Part shown: one piece after another, positions 49,409 through 56,824 of the stretch | Numbering within the stretch: the first letter of the stretch is position 1 | How the letters are laid out: every line of letters starts with the position of its first letter | Source of the DNA: Amycolatopsis japonica | GTDB lineage: Bacteria > Actinomycetota > Actinomycetes > Mycobacteriales > Pseudonocardiaceae | Length of the DNA stretch: 64,000 nt | Assembly (NCBI RefSeq): GCF_000732925.1 | Contig: NZ_CP008953.1 | Location: 2,728,001-2,792,000 of the forward strand | Reading direction: 5' to 3' | The notes under the pieces: model-generated | Told to the model about the DNA's origin: nothing | What the model saw: only the letters and a program-made list of their open reading frames with translations | Database searches by the model: none | Program-made: the position numbers and the translations under genes

Positions 49409-50277
49409 CCGCGGCGGTCCGGCTCGGCCCCCGCTCGGCGACGGTGCTCGGGCTGGCGTCGCTGGCCGGACTGATGATGTTCGTCTGGCCGCTCCTTGTC
49501 CGTGTCGAGCCGCAATCGATGCAGCACGGCCCGGACGCGCCGTTCGTGTTCATCGGGATCCTGCCGATCCTGATCGTCATCGTGCTGGCCGAGATGTCCG
49601 AAGGGGGCATGGATTCCAAGGCCCTCGCGATGCTCGGCGTGCTCTCCGCGGTGAACGCCGCCCTGCGGCCACTCGGCGCGGGGACCGCGGGCATCGAGAC
49701 CGTGTTCTTCCTGCTGGTGCTGGCCGGGCGGGTACTCGGCCCCGGCTTCGGTTTCGTGCTGGGCTGCACGTCGATGTTCGCTTCGGCGCTGCTGACCGCC
49801 GGGGTGGGGCCGTGGCTGCCGTTCCAGATGATGTGCTCGGCGTGGATCGGGATGGGCGCCGGGCTGCTGCCCCGCCGCGTCACCGGCAAGGCGGAGATCG
49901 CGATGCTGGTGACGTACGGGATCTTCGTCGCGTACGTCTTCGGATTCCTGATGAACCTGTGGTTCTGGCCGTTCATCACCGACGCCGAAGTGCCGTACCA
50001 CGACGGGCACATCTCCTACGTGCCCGGCGCCCCGCTGCTGGAGAACCTGCACCGCTTCGCCGTGTTCACCCTGCTGACCTCGACGGCGGGCTGGGACACC
50101 GGCCGCGCGATCACCAACACGGTGGCGATCCTGGTGCTGGGGCCCGCCGTGCTCGCGACGTTGCGCCGGGCTTCGCGGAAGGCTTCCTACGGCGTGATCC
50201 CCTCGTTCACCGATGGGCCCGCTTCCGGCGCAGGACGTGGAAGGACACGGCGAACGCCACTCCCACGGCCACGATGA
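49405..50277 (+). CDS. ECF transporter S component, probable cobalamin/corrinoid specificity
   Basis: 290 residues with about six membrane segments (ATVLGLASLAGLMMFVWPLL; GILPILIVIVLAEM; TVFFLLVLAGRVLGPGFGFVL; GMGAGLLPRR). The AGRVLGPGFGFVLGCTSMFA and PWLPFQMMCSAWIGMGAGLL pattern is typical of S components. The extracellular loop FWPFITDAEVPYHDGHISYVP is unusually aromatic. Specificity is assigned from the riboswitch and the exported binders, not from ligand residues. GTG start at 49405 overlaps the ATPase stop. The Arg/Pro-rich last 25 residues are antisense to the convergent membrane gene (71-bp overlap) and may be dispensable. Confidence 0.82.
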   Translation: MTAAVRLGPRSATVLGLASLAGLMMFVWPLLVRVEPQSMQHGPDAPFVFIGILPILIVIVLAEMSEGGMDSKALAMLGVLSAVNAALRPLGAGTAGIETVFFLLVLAGRVLGPGFGFVLGCTSMFASALLTAGVGPWLPFQMMCSAWIGMGAGLLPRRVTGKAEIAMLVTYGIFVAYVFGFLMNLWFWPFITDAEVPYHDGHISYVPGAPLLENLHRFAVFTLLTSTAGWDTGRAITNTVAILVLGPAVLATLRRASRKASYGVIPSFTDGPASGAGRGRTRRTPLPRPR

Positions 50278-50566
50278 TCGCGGCGAAGACGGGATGCATG
50301 TCTTTGGACAGGCTTTGCGCTCTTTCGGGGCCGATCGCCCACAGCGCCAGGGGAGTGGCGTAGGCCGAGGTGAGGGCGATCGCGCCCCAGCGGAGAGGTC
50401 TGAGCCGGGCGTCGCGCAAAGTGCCGATCAGCACGAGCGCGACCGGGACGATCGCGAGCATCGCGAACTGGCCGACGACCATGATCGGTACGGCCCAGGC
50501 CGAGACGATGACGGCACGCGGGGCGCGGCGGACGGTGGTTTCGCGGTCGAGCGTCTGGGTGGACAT
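50207..50566 (-). CDS. small membrane protein, TetR-controlled operon
   Basis: 119 residues, three or four membrane segments (VIVSAWAVPIMVVGQFAMLA; IVPVALVLIGTLRDARLRPL; WGAIALTSAYATPLALWAIG; HPVFAAIIVAVGVAFAVSFH) with a basic C-terminus (VLRRKRAHR). Clear GGAGGAA ribosome site before ATG 50566. It follows the SRPBCC gene by 26 nt on the - strand. No family recognised. Confidence 0.78.
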   Translation of the reverse strand: MSTQTLDRETTVRRAPRAVIVSAWAVPIMVVGQFAMLAIVPVALVLIGTLRDARLRPLRWGAIALTSAYATPLALWAIGPERAQSLSKDMHPVFAAIIVAVGVAFAVSFHVLRRKRAHR

Positions 50567-50592
50567 CGGTTCCTCCGAGGTGTGTGGTGCGG

Positions 50593-51201
50593 TCAGCAGT
50601 GGGATTCGGCGGTGGCCTTGAGGTCCTTCAGCCAGGCTTCGAGGCCCCAGCCGAGGAATTTGGTGGCGGTGGGCACATCGGCCTCGACCTGAGCACCGGA
50701 CCAGTTCTCCTCGGTGCGGACGAGTACCCCGCCCTTGACCTCGGTGAAGTTCCAGACGTGGATCCCGTTGTCGATGCCGAGGCCCTCGCCGGCCGCGGGC
50801 CCGCTCCAGCGGAGGCATTTGCCGCGCTGGATCTGGTGGACGGTCGAGGTGATCGACAGCGTGGTGGCCGGGGTCGTGGCCGTGGCCGGCGCCGGGGTGG
50901 TCCAGTGGAACCGGGAGTTCTTCCGCAGCGGGCCGTGATCCAGGCGTTCGCTGCTCAGTACCGGCTCCTGCCAGGACGGCCAGCGTTCGACGTCGGTCTG
51001 CAGACGCCAGATCTTGCTCAGTGGTGCCTTGATCAGGGCCTCGGTCCGGTAGTGGATCGGGGCCTTCGTGTCGATGGTCTTGCCTTGGCACGAAAGCGGG
51101 GTGGGGGAGGCGGTGGTGGCGTGGGCGGGGGCCACGGCACCGCCCAGCAGGCCGATCGCCAGCGGGAGGGCGAGTGCGGCGGTGCGATAGAGCGACTTCA
51201 T
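50593..51201 (-). CDS. exported SRPBCC (START/polyketide-cyclase-like) protein
   Basis: 202 residues: signal peptide 1-28 (ALPLAIGLLGGAVAPAHA), then an SRPBCC fold with IKAPLSKIWRLQTDVERWPS, SSERLDHGPLRKNSRFHWTT and GVLVRTEENWSGAQVEADVP. This fold usually binds a hydrophobic ligand in a deep cavity; an exported version is uncommon. It lies downstream of a divergent TetR gene with two matching operators, so the ligand may also be the TetR inducer (inference). Confidence 0.85.
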   Translation of the reverse strand: MKSLYRTAALALPLAIGLLGGAVAPAHATTASPTPLSCQGKTIDTKAPIHYRTEALIKAPLSKIWRLQTDVERWPSWQEPVLSSERLDHGPLRKNSRFHWTTPAPATATTPATTLSITSTVHQIQRGKCLRWSGPAAGEGLGIDNGIHVWNFTEVKGGVLVRTEENWSGAQVEADVPTATKFLGWGLEAWLKDLKATAESHC

Positions 51202-51230
51202 CAGGACTCCTTGTTAGCGGCGATTGCGAT

Positions 51231-51290
51231 AGTTAGAAGCTATAACCACAACGACGTGAGTGTCAATAGGGAAAGTGATAACCTCTAACT
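51231..51290. promoter_or_regulatory. two TetR operator-like repeats in the divergent promoter
   Basis: AGTTAGAAGCTATAAC (51231-51246) and the reverse complement of 51275-51290 (AGTTAGAGGTTATCAC) agree at 12 of 16 positions. They share the imperfect palindrome GTTAGANGNTATNAC. They flank the likely promoters of both the TetR gene (51310) and the SRPBCC gene (51201). Confidence 0.6.
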
Positions 51291-51309
51291 GATCGGAAGG
51301 GAGTGGCTG

Positions 51310-51858
51310 GTGGAGACCTCGCGGGAGCGGTATCGGGCGCAGGTGCGTGCGGAGATCAAGCGGCACGCGTGGGAGCAGTTGGCCACGACGGGCGTGTCCG
51401 CGCTGTCCCTCAACGCGATCGCCAAGCACGTCGGCATGAGCGGTCCCGCGCTGTACCGGTACTTCCCCAGTCGCGACGACCTGATCACGGACCTTGTCCG
51501 CGACGCGTATCGAAGCCTCGCCGACGTCGTCCAGGCGGCAGGCAGCGTGACTGAAGTCGCCTACGCGATCAGGGAATGGGCGCTGGCGGATCCGCAGCGA
51601 TACCTGTTCGTCTATGGGACGCCCATCCCCGGCTATCACGCGCCTGGCGACACCACGGAAATCTCCGACGAGATCATGGCGGTGTTGCTCCGGGTGTACG
51701 CGGCGGAGCCGGATGACGGTCGGGCGCTCAGTCGTGCCGTCACCTTCTGGACCCGTGTCCACGGTGTTCTTTCGCTCGAGCTCGCCGGGCATTTCGTCGG
51801 CATGGGGTTCGATCCCGCCCTGCTGTTCGCCGCCGAGGTCGACGGCTTGCTCAGGTGA
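51310..51858 (+). CDS. TetR-family transcriptional regulator
   Basis: 182 residues. HTH at 12-58: EIKRHAWEQLATTGVSALSL, NAIAKHVGMSGPALYRYFPS, RDDLITDLVRDAY. The C-terminal WHG/TetR_C_13-like domain contains YAIREWALADPQRYLFVYGT and RAVTFWTRVHGVLSLELAGH. GTG 51310; an in-frame upstream GTG is possible. Divergent from the SRPBCC/membrane operon, which it probably represses together with itself through the sites at 51231-51290. Confidence 0.92.
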   Translation: METSRERYRAQVRAEIKRHAWEQLATTGVSALSLNAIAKHVGMSGPALYRYFPSRDDLITDLVRDAYRSLADVVQAAGSVTEVAYAIREWALADPQRYLFVYGTPIPGYHAPGDTTEISDEIMAVLLRVYAAEPDDGRALSRAVTFWTRVHGVLSLELAGHFVGMGFDPALLFAAEVDGLLR

Positions 51859-52161
51859 GCGCGCTCGCCAGGGCGTGATCGAGTGGCGATTCGGCGGGAC
51901 CTGGTCGCGAGCGTGTCGTCCGTCTGATCACGTGTGTCGTCCGTTCTGGTCATGCGCACCTGTCCAGTCGTTCGCCGCACATGTCGCGAAAGCCACTTTC
52001 GGGACATCAGACGTCGCGGAAGTGGCTTTCGCGACGTTTTCGCGTGAGGGTCGCCGGGCGCGGCCACTGTCCATAAAGGACGGTTTCCGCTGAGCGGGGC
52101 ATCGTCGGCCGCTTTCGGCGCTGTACGGTGGTTTTCGCGTTCGCTGTGCTAGCTTCCGGGA
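51859..52161. other. 303-bp gene-free interval containing a 53-bp hairpin
   Basis: Between the TetR stop and the exported protein at 52162. Besides the inverted repeat at 51983-52035 I see no coding potential on either strand that fits local GC-frame bias. CCATAAAGGACGG near 52071 resembles the CCATAAAGGACCG upstream of the PucR gene (25450), without known meaning. Confidence 0.5.
51983..52035. repeat. long near-perfect inverted repeat (23-bp arms)
   Basis: Left arm 51983-52005 and right arm 52013-52035 (GGAAGTGGCTTTCGCGAC end) pair at 21 of 23 positions around a 7-nt ATCAGAC loop. It lies 125 nt after the TetR stop. It could serve as a terminator or be an intergenic mobile repeat. Confidence 0.75.
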
Positions 52162-52773
52162 ATGCGCGGAGGATCCTGGATTCGTACGCTCGCGGTGCTC
52201 TCGTCGATGCTCCTGGCTTCGCTGATCGGCCCCGGCGCCGTCGCGAACGCGTCCGGCGGGCACGGCTGTGAATGCGCCACCCCGTCGATCGACCGTTTGC
52301 AGCAATGGCTCGCCTCCGGTGAGGGCACCACGCTGCCGCCGACTGGCAGCCTGCTCGTCCGCGAACGCGGCGGTTACGCGGCGAAGGTGACCTTCCTGAA
52401 CGCCGAATGGCACGTTGTCGTCGTCTGGCTGGGGAATCAGTTCGAGGCGCAGGCGGATCTCTCGAAATCCGCCGGTTTCTGGATGACCTACAGCGCGACC
52501 GACGACCTCTACGTCCAGCTGCGCCCCGCCTCGCATTGGAGCGGCGGGGACAAGTGGCTCACGAAGGTGCCGTCGACCGGCGGGAAGTTGGTGAAGAAGT
52601 TCTTCAGCTTCAAGCCCTCCGTCTGGACGACGTTGCCCGAGCTGGGTACGCCCGGCTACTCCTTCGCCTCGGCGCTCACCGAGGCTCGGGGCCTGGTCTT
52701 CGTCGGCAAGACCCCGAACAAGCTCGACTTCCGCGGCCTCTCGATCGACCGCTACCGGCCGCCCTGTCTCTGA
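52162..52773 (+). CDS. secreted hypothetical protein
   Basis: 203 residues: signal peptide 1-30 (LAVLSSMLLASLIGPGAVANA), then a mature protein with GHGCECATPSIDRLQQWLAS near the N-terminus, several Trp-rich strands (EWHVVVVWLGNQFEAQADLS; HWSGGDKWLTKVPST) and a C-terminal RYRPPCL. Three cysteines. No known family recognised; beta-rich and extracellular. ATG 52162 lies at the end of a long gap, and the next gene follows by 114 nt. Confidence 0.7.
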   Translation: MRGGSWIRTLAVLSSMLLASLIGPGAVANASGGHGCECATPSIDRLQQWLASGEGTTLPPTGSLLVRERGGYAAKVTFLNAEWHVVVVWLGNQFEAQADLSKSAGFWMTYSATDDLYVQLRPASHWSGGDKWLTKVPSTGGKLVKKFFSFKPSVWTTLPELGTPGYSFASALTEARGLVFVGKTPNKLDFRGLSIDRYRPPCL

Positions 52774-52887
52774 ACGCTCCTCGGATTTCACCTGTCCGGA
52801 GCGACGGCCATCGCGCACCGTGCCCGATTTGTCCTGTACGGTGAACTTTCAGCCGCCTCCGCACGACCGATCCGAGGAGTACCCCTG

Positions 52888-53184
52888 ATGAGCCTGTTCG
52901 ACTCGCTGAAGGAAAAGGCCGCCGAACTGCTGGGCGGCGCGGGCGACAAGGTCGGCGAACTGACCGGTGTCGACCTTTCCGGCGCCGCCGACCAGGTCAC
53001 CCAGGCGACCGGCGGGCTGGCCGAGACCGGTCAGGGCCTCGCCGAGAGTGCCACCACGGCGGGCCAGGACGCCGTCGACTCGGCCACCGCGGCCGGCCAG
53101 GGCGTCGTCGACTCCACCGGTGCGTTCGGTGACGCCGCCACCGGACTGGCCGGCGACGTGATCGACCCGAACGCCCGGGGCTGA
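52888..53184 (+). CDS. small Ala/Gly-rich amphipathic helical protein
   Basis: 98 residues: MSLFDSLKEKAAELLGGAGD, then degenerate 11-residue-like repeats (GLAETGQGLAESATTAGQDA; VDSATAAGQGVVDSTGAFGD). No cysteine, signal or membrane segment. The texture resembles LEA/apolipoprotein-like or Rv-type stress helices. GAGGAGT just upstream of ATG 52888. It ends at a strong terminator. Function unknown. Confidence 0.72.
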   Translation: MSLFDSLKEKAAELLGGAGDKVGELTGVDLSGAADQVTQATGGLAETGQGLAESATTAGQDAVDSATAAGQGVVDSTGAFGDAATGLAGDVIDPNARG

Positions 53185-53194
53185 CCGCCCCCGG

Positions 53195-53225
53195 ACTCCC
53201 CGGTATCCCGCGGATACCGGGGAGT
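53195..53225. terminator. strong hairpin terminator
   Basis: Perfect 14-bp stem ACTCCCCGGTATCC (53195-53208) with its complement 53212-53225 and a 3-nt CGC loop, 10 nt after the stop of the 98-residue protein. Confidence 0.85.
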
Positions 53226-53331
53226 TCGTCATTTCTCCGGTGGGACGACGTCCGTTTTTCGGCAGGACGATCTTCGGTTTTCCTTGTCCCATAAGGGAAT
53301 TATCGCCGGTCGAGTGGATGAGGAAACGGTT

Positions 53332-54597
53332 GTGGTAACCCGTCCACGGCCGCGAAGCTCGGTCGTGATCGTCAACCGACTCAAGCCCGTCGGCCTGTGT
53401 GCCGCGCTCACCGTGCCCGCCCTTCTCCTGCGCTTCACCGGCACCGATCCGGGCGCGCCTGCCGGGCTGCTGCTGTTCGGCCTCGCCGTCGTGGCGGCCT
53501 CGTTCCTGCTCGCCTGGGCGGCCGAAGCCGCGCAGGTGGACATCTCCGGCGGCCTCGCGATCGCCGTGCTGGCCGTCATCGCGGTCCTTCCCGAGTACGC
53601 GGTGGACCTGTACTTCGCCTACACGGCGGGCTCGAATCCCGAGTACATCGCCTACGCCGCGGCGAACATGACCGGCTCCAACCGGCTGTTGCTCGGCCTC
53701 GGGTGGTCCACCGTCGTGCTGGTCGCGCTCGCCGTCGCGAAGAAACGCCGTGGCGCCACCGTCCGCGAGCTGATCCTCGACGCGCCCTACCGGATCGAGC
53801 TCGGCTTCCTCGCGATCGCCTCGATCGTCGCGTTCGTCATCCCCGGAACCGGACAGATCTCGCTGGTCCTCGGCTTCGCGTTGCTCGGCTTCTTCGTGTT
53901 CTACCTTTGGAAGGTCTCCCGCGCCGAACCGGGCGAACCCGAACTGGTCGGTCCGGCCGCCACCTTGGGCGCGCTGCCCCGGCGGTCCCGCCGGACCCTC
54001 GTGGCCGCGCTGTTCGTGTTCGCGGCCGTGGTGATCCTCGCGAGCGCGGAACCGTTCGCGCACAACCTGATCGCCGTCGGGACGGAACTGGGCGTCGACC
54101 GGTTCCTGCTCGTGCAATGGCTCGCGCCGCTGGCGTCGGAGGCGCCGGAGTTCATCGTGGCGATCCTCTTCGCCTTGCGGGGCAAGGGCGACGCGGCGCT
54201 CGGCACCCTGCTTTCCAGCAAGGTCAACCAATGGACGCTGCTCGTCGGCAGTCTGCCGATCGCCTATGTCCTCGGCGGCGGGGGATCCGCACTGCGGTTG
54301 GACGGCCGTCAGATCGAGGAATTCCTCCTCACCGCGACCCAGACCTTGCTGGGAGTCGCCGCTCTGCTCGCGTTGCGTTTCCCGCGCTGGGCCGCCTGGA
54401 CGCTGCTCGGCCTGTTCGCGGTGCAGTTCGTGCTGCCCGGCCAAACCGCGCGCTACGTCCTGTGCGGGGTCTACGCGCTCGTCGCGCTCGCCGCCCTGAT
54501 CCGCAACCGCCGCCATCTCCTGCCGACCCTTGCCGCCCCGTTCCGCCGGGCACCCTATGCCTCCGGGAGTAGTCGCGAGGAGCGGATTTCGGCCTGA
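53332..54597 (+). CDS. CaCA-superfamily cation exchanger (Na+/Ca2+ antiporter type)
   Basis: 421 residues, about 10-11 membrane segments. Two internal alpha repeats carry the cation site: VLAVIAVLPEYAVDLYFAYT ... AAANMTGSNRLLLGLG and WLAPLASEAPEFIVAILFAL ... GTLLSSKVNQWTLLVGSLP, with the acidic E of LPEY and APEF. GTG 53332 is chosen because GAGGAAA lies 5 nt upstream; the open frame runs back to TTG 53284 without a ribosome site. It probably exports Ca2+ against Na+ or H+. Stand-alone gene. Confidence 0.88.
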   Translation: MVTRPRPRSSVVIVNRLKPVGLCAALTVPALLLRFTGTDPGAPAGLLLFGLAVVAASFLLAWAAEAAQVDISGGLAIAVLAVIAVLPEYAVDLYFAYTAGSNPEYIAYAAANMTGSNRLLLGLGWSTVVLVALAVAKKRRGATVRELILDAPYRIELGFLAIASIVAFVIPGTGQISLVLGFALLGFFVFYLWKVSRAEPGEPELVGPAATLGALPRRSRRTLVAALFVFAAVVILASAEPFAHNLIAVGTELGVDRFLLVQWLAPLASEAPEFIVAILFALRGKGDAALGTLLSSKVNQWTLLVGSLPIAYVLGGGGSALRLDGRQIEEFLLTATQTLLGVAALLALRFPRWAAWTLLGLFAVQFVLPGQTARYVLCGVYALVALAALIRNRRHLLPTLAAPFRRAPYASGSSREERISA

Positions 54598-54638
54598 GAG
54601 CAGAGGTTCCCGCGAGTTCGCGCGCTTAGCGTCCAGGT

Positions 54639-56195
54639 ATGACCAAACGACGAAAAGTACTCGCCGCTGGCCTGGCGATCCTGCTGCTGGCGGACGGCGG
54701 GCCATCGGCCTCGGCGACCCCGGCGCCGCGGATCGACTGGCACGACTGCCGGACCGGGCCGGAAGACGAGACGGGACGACGGCTCGCCGCCGCCGGGGCG
54801 ACCTGCGGTGAGGTCGTCGTGCCGCTGGACCACGCCGACCCGGGCGGCAGAACCCTTTCGGTGGCCGTCGCGCGCCGTCCCGCGAGCGACCCCGCGCGCC
54901 GTCTGGGCACCCTGGTGGTCAACACCGGCGGACCCGGCCCGTCCCGCGACGGCGTGGCACTGCTGGTCCATGGGCTGCCCCCGGAGGTCCCGTCCGGTGC
55001 GCCATCGCTCGCGGTGCGGTACGACCTCGTCGGGATCGACCCGAGATTCTTCGGGCTCAGCTCGCCGCTGGAATGCGGCTGGCCCACCGGGCGATACCTG
55101 CAGAGCGCTCAGCTGGCGAGTCCGGACCGGGCCTCCTTCGACCGCAGCGTGCTGGTCGCGCGGGAGCTCGCGCGAAGCTGCGCGGACCGGGGTGATCTTC
55201 TCGCACACGCCTCCACCCGCGACATGGCGCGGGATCTGGACCTCGTGCGAGCCGCCCTCGGGGAATCGAAGATCTCCTACCTGGGCTGGTCTTTCGGCAG
55301 TCATCTCGGCTCGGTCTACCGACGGCTCTTTCCTCGGCGGACCGAGCGGATGGTGTTCGACAGCGCCGCCGCGCCCGGGGCCGCCGGTCCCGCGCTCACC
55401 AGGGAGACCGCAGTGGCGGACGCCGCGGCCCTGAGCGACTGGGCGCGGTGGGCCGCCCGCCGCGACGCACACCATCATCTCGGCGCCACCGCGGAAGAGG
55501 TACTGGCCACGGTGGACCGGATCGCCCGCGCCGCCGCCCGCGAGCCCTTGCGCGTCGGCGAGCACCGGATCGACGCCGCGATGATCCCCGGCCTGCTGCT
55601 CACCGTCGACGACAGCGACGCGTTCTACGCGGAGTTCAGTGCCCAGGTCGCCGTGCTGCGTGACGCCGCTCGCGGTCTCACCGTGACACCGACACCCACG
55701 CAGGAGTGGAAACTCTCCCTGTACACGGATCCGGACGTCGAGCCGTCCTTCGGGTTCAGCGCCACCGTCGCCAACCAGTGCGCGGACCGCGCCGCCTGGC
55801 GGGATCCCGAAAGCTACTACCGGGACATCCTGGCGCACCGGGCCGCCGAGCCCCTGTTCGGTCCGCTGGCCCGGCACATCACGCCTTGCGCGTTCTGGCC
55901 CGTCCCGCCTGCGGAGCCACCTGTCCCTGTCGGGGACGACCGGCCCGCCCTGCTCGTGGGCGCCTCGGGGGATCCGGTCACGCCGTATGCCGGGCAACTG
56001 GCGCTGCGCCGCGCCCTGACCGGATCCCGGATGGTCACGCTGGACGGCGCGTTCCGGCACGGGGTCTATCTCTTCGACCCGGCGCCCTGCGTCACCGACA
56101 TCGTCGAGTCGTATCTACTCGGCGGAGCCCTGCCCCGGGCCGATGTCACCTGTGCCCGTCACCGCTCGCCGGGCCGGACCACGCCCGCTTCGTAG
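54639..56195 (+). CDS. exported alpha/beta hydrolase, TAP-like (tripeptidyl aminopeptidase family)
   Basis: 518 residues. Signal peptide 1-27 (VLAAGLAILLLADGGPSASA). Family motifs: IDWHDC at the mature N-terminus, GTLVVNTGGPGPSRDG (oxyanion loop), YDLVGIDPRFFGLSSPLEC, nucleophile elbow ISYLGWSFGSHLGSVYRRLF, and a C-terminal TAP-like domain with LLVGASGDPVTPYAGQLALR (acid) and GAFRHGVYLF (His). Members are secreted peptidases/esterases (SlpD/SlpE type). The 3' end overlaps the convergent response regulator by 37 bp. Confidence 0.9.
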   Translation: MTKRRKVLAAGLAILLLADGGPSASATPAPRIDWHDCRTGPEDETGRRLAAAGATCGEVVVPLDHADPGGRTLSVAVARRPASDPARRLGTLVVNTGGPGPSRDGVALLVHGLPPEVPSGAPSLAVRYDLVGIDPRFFGLSSPLECGWPTGRYLQSAQLASPDRASFDRSVLVARELARSCADRGDLLAHASTRDMARDLDLVRAALGESKISYLGWSFGSHLGSVYRRLFPRRTERMVFDSAAAPGAAGPALTRETAVADAAALSDWARWAARRDAHHHLGATAEEVLATVDRIARAAAREPLRVGEHRIDAAMIPGLLLTVDDSDAFYAEFSAQVAVLRDAARGLTVTPTPTQEWKLSLYTDPDVEPSFGFSATVANQCADRAAWRDPESYYRDILAHRAAEPLFGPLARHITPCAFWPVPPAEPPVPVGDDRPALLVGASGDPVTPYAGQLALRRALTGSRMVTLDGAFRHGVYLFDPAPCVTDIVESYLLGGALPRADVTCARHRSPGRTTPAS

Positions 56196-56824
56196 GCCAG
56201 GACCACCGCCTGCACCCGATCCCGCACCCGCAGCTTGGCCAGGATGTTGCCCACGTGGGTCTTCACCGTTCCCGGCGCGACCACCAGCCGCTCGGCGATC
56301 TCGGCGTTGGACCAGCCGCGCGCCATCGCGGCCAGCACTTCCCGCTCACGTCCGGTCAGCGTCGCCGCCGACCTGGCCGCGCCGGGATCGAGCGGGGGCG
56401 CCAGCCGGTCCAGCAGCCTGCGGGTGGTGGAGGGGGCGATCACCGAGTCCCCGTCGTGCACCGTCCGGATGCCGGCCAGCAGTTCCTCGGGGGTGGCGTC
56501 CTTGAGCAGGAAACCGCTCGCCCCGGCCCGGATCGCGGCCAGCGCGTGCTCGTCGAGGTCGTACGTCGTGAGCATGAGGACCTTGGGCGCGTCAGGCAGG
56601 GCGAGCACCCGTCGAGTGGCCTCGATACCGTCGAGCACCGGCATCCGGACGTCCATCAGGACCAGATCGGGATTCAGGCGCCGGGTGTGGTCGACCGCGG
56701 CGAGACCGTCACCCGCCTCACCGACGACGGTCAGATCGGCCTGGGACTCGATGACCAGCCGGAAGCCCGCCCGGACCAGGGCCTGGTCGTCGACCAGCAG
56801 GACACGGACCGGCGGGGCGGTCAC
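56159..56824 (-). CDS. NarL/LuxR-type response regulator
   Basis: 221 residues. Receiver 1-120: VRVLLVDDQALVRAGFRLVI, phosphoacceptor D58 (LVLMDVRMPVLDG), LMLTTYDLDEH and the conserved Lys in GFLLKDATPEE. LuxR HTH 155-215: LTGREREVLAAMARGWSNAE and VVAPGTVKTHVGNILAKLRV. GTG 56824 overlaps the kinase stop by 4 bp, so it is a co-translated two-component pair. Confidence 0.95.
   Translation of the reverse strand: MTAPPVRVLLVDDQALVRAGFRLVIESQADLTVVGEAGDGLAAVDHTRRLNPDLVLMDVRMPVLDGIEATRRVLALPDAPKVLMLTTYDLDEHALAAIRAGASGFLLKDATPEELLAGIRTVHDGDSVIAPSTTRRLLDRLAPPLDPGAARSAATLTGREREVLAAMARGWSNAEIAERLVVAPGTVKTHVGNILAKLRVRDRVQAVVLAYEAGVVRPGER

Noticed and set aside
46704..50277. Cobalt or nickel CbiMNQO transporter
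   Set aside because: No CbiM/NikM N-terminal His motif or CbiN is present; the S component and the exported partners fit vitamin uptake better, although cobalt uptake cannot be fully excluded from sequence alone.
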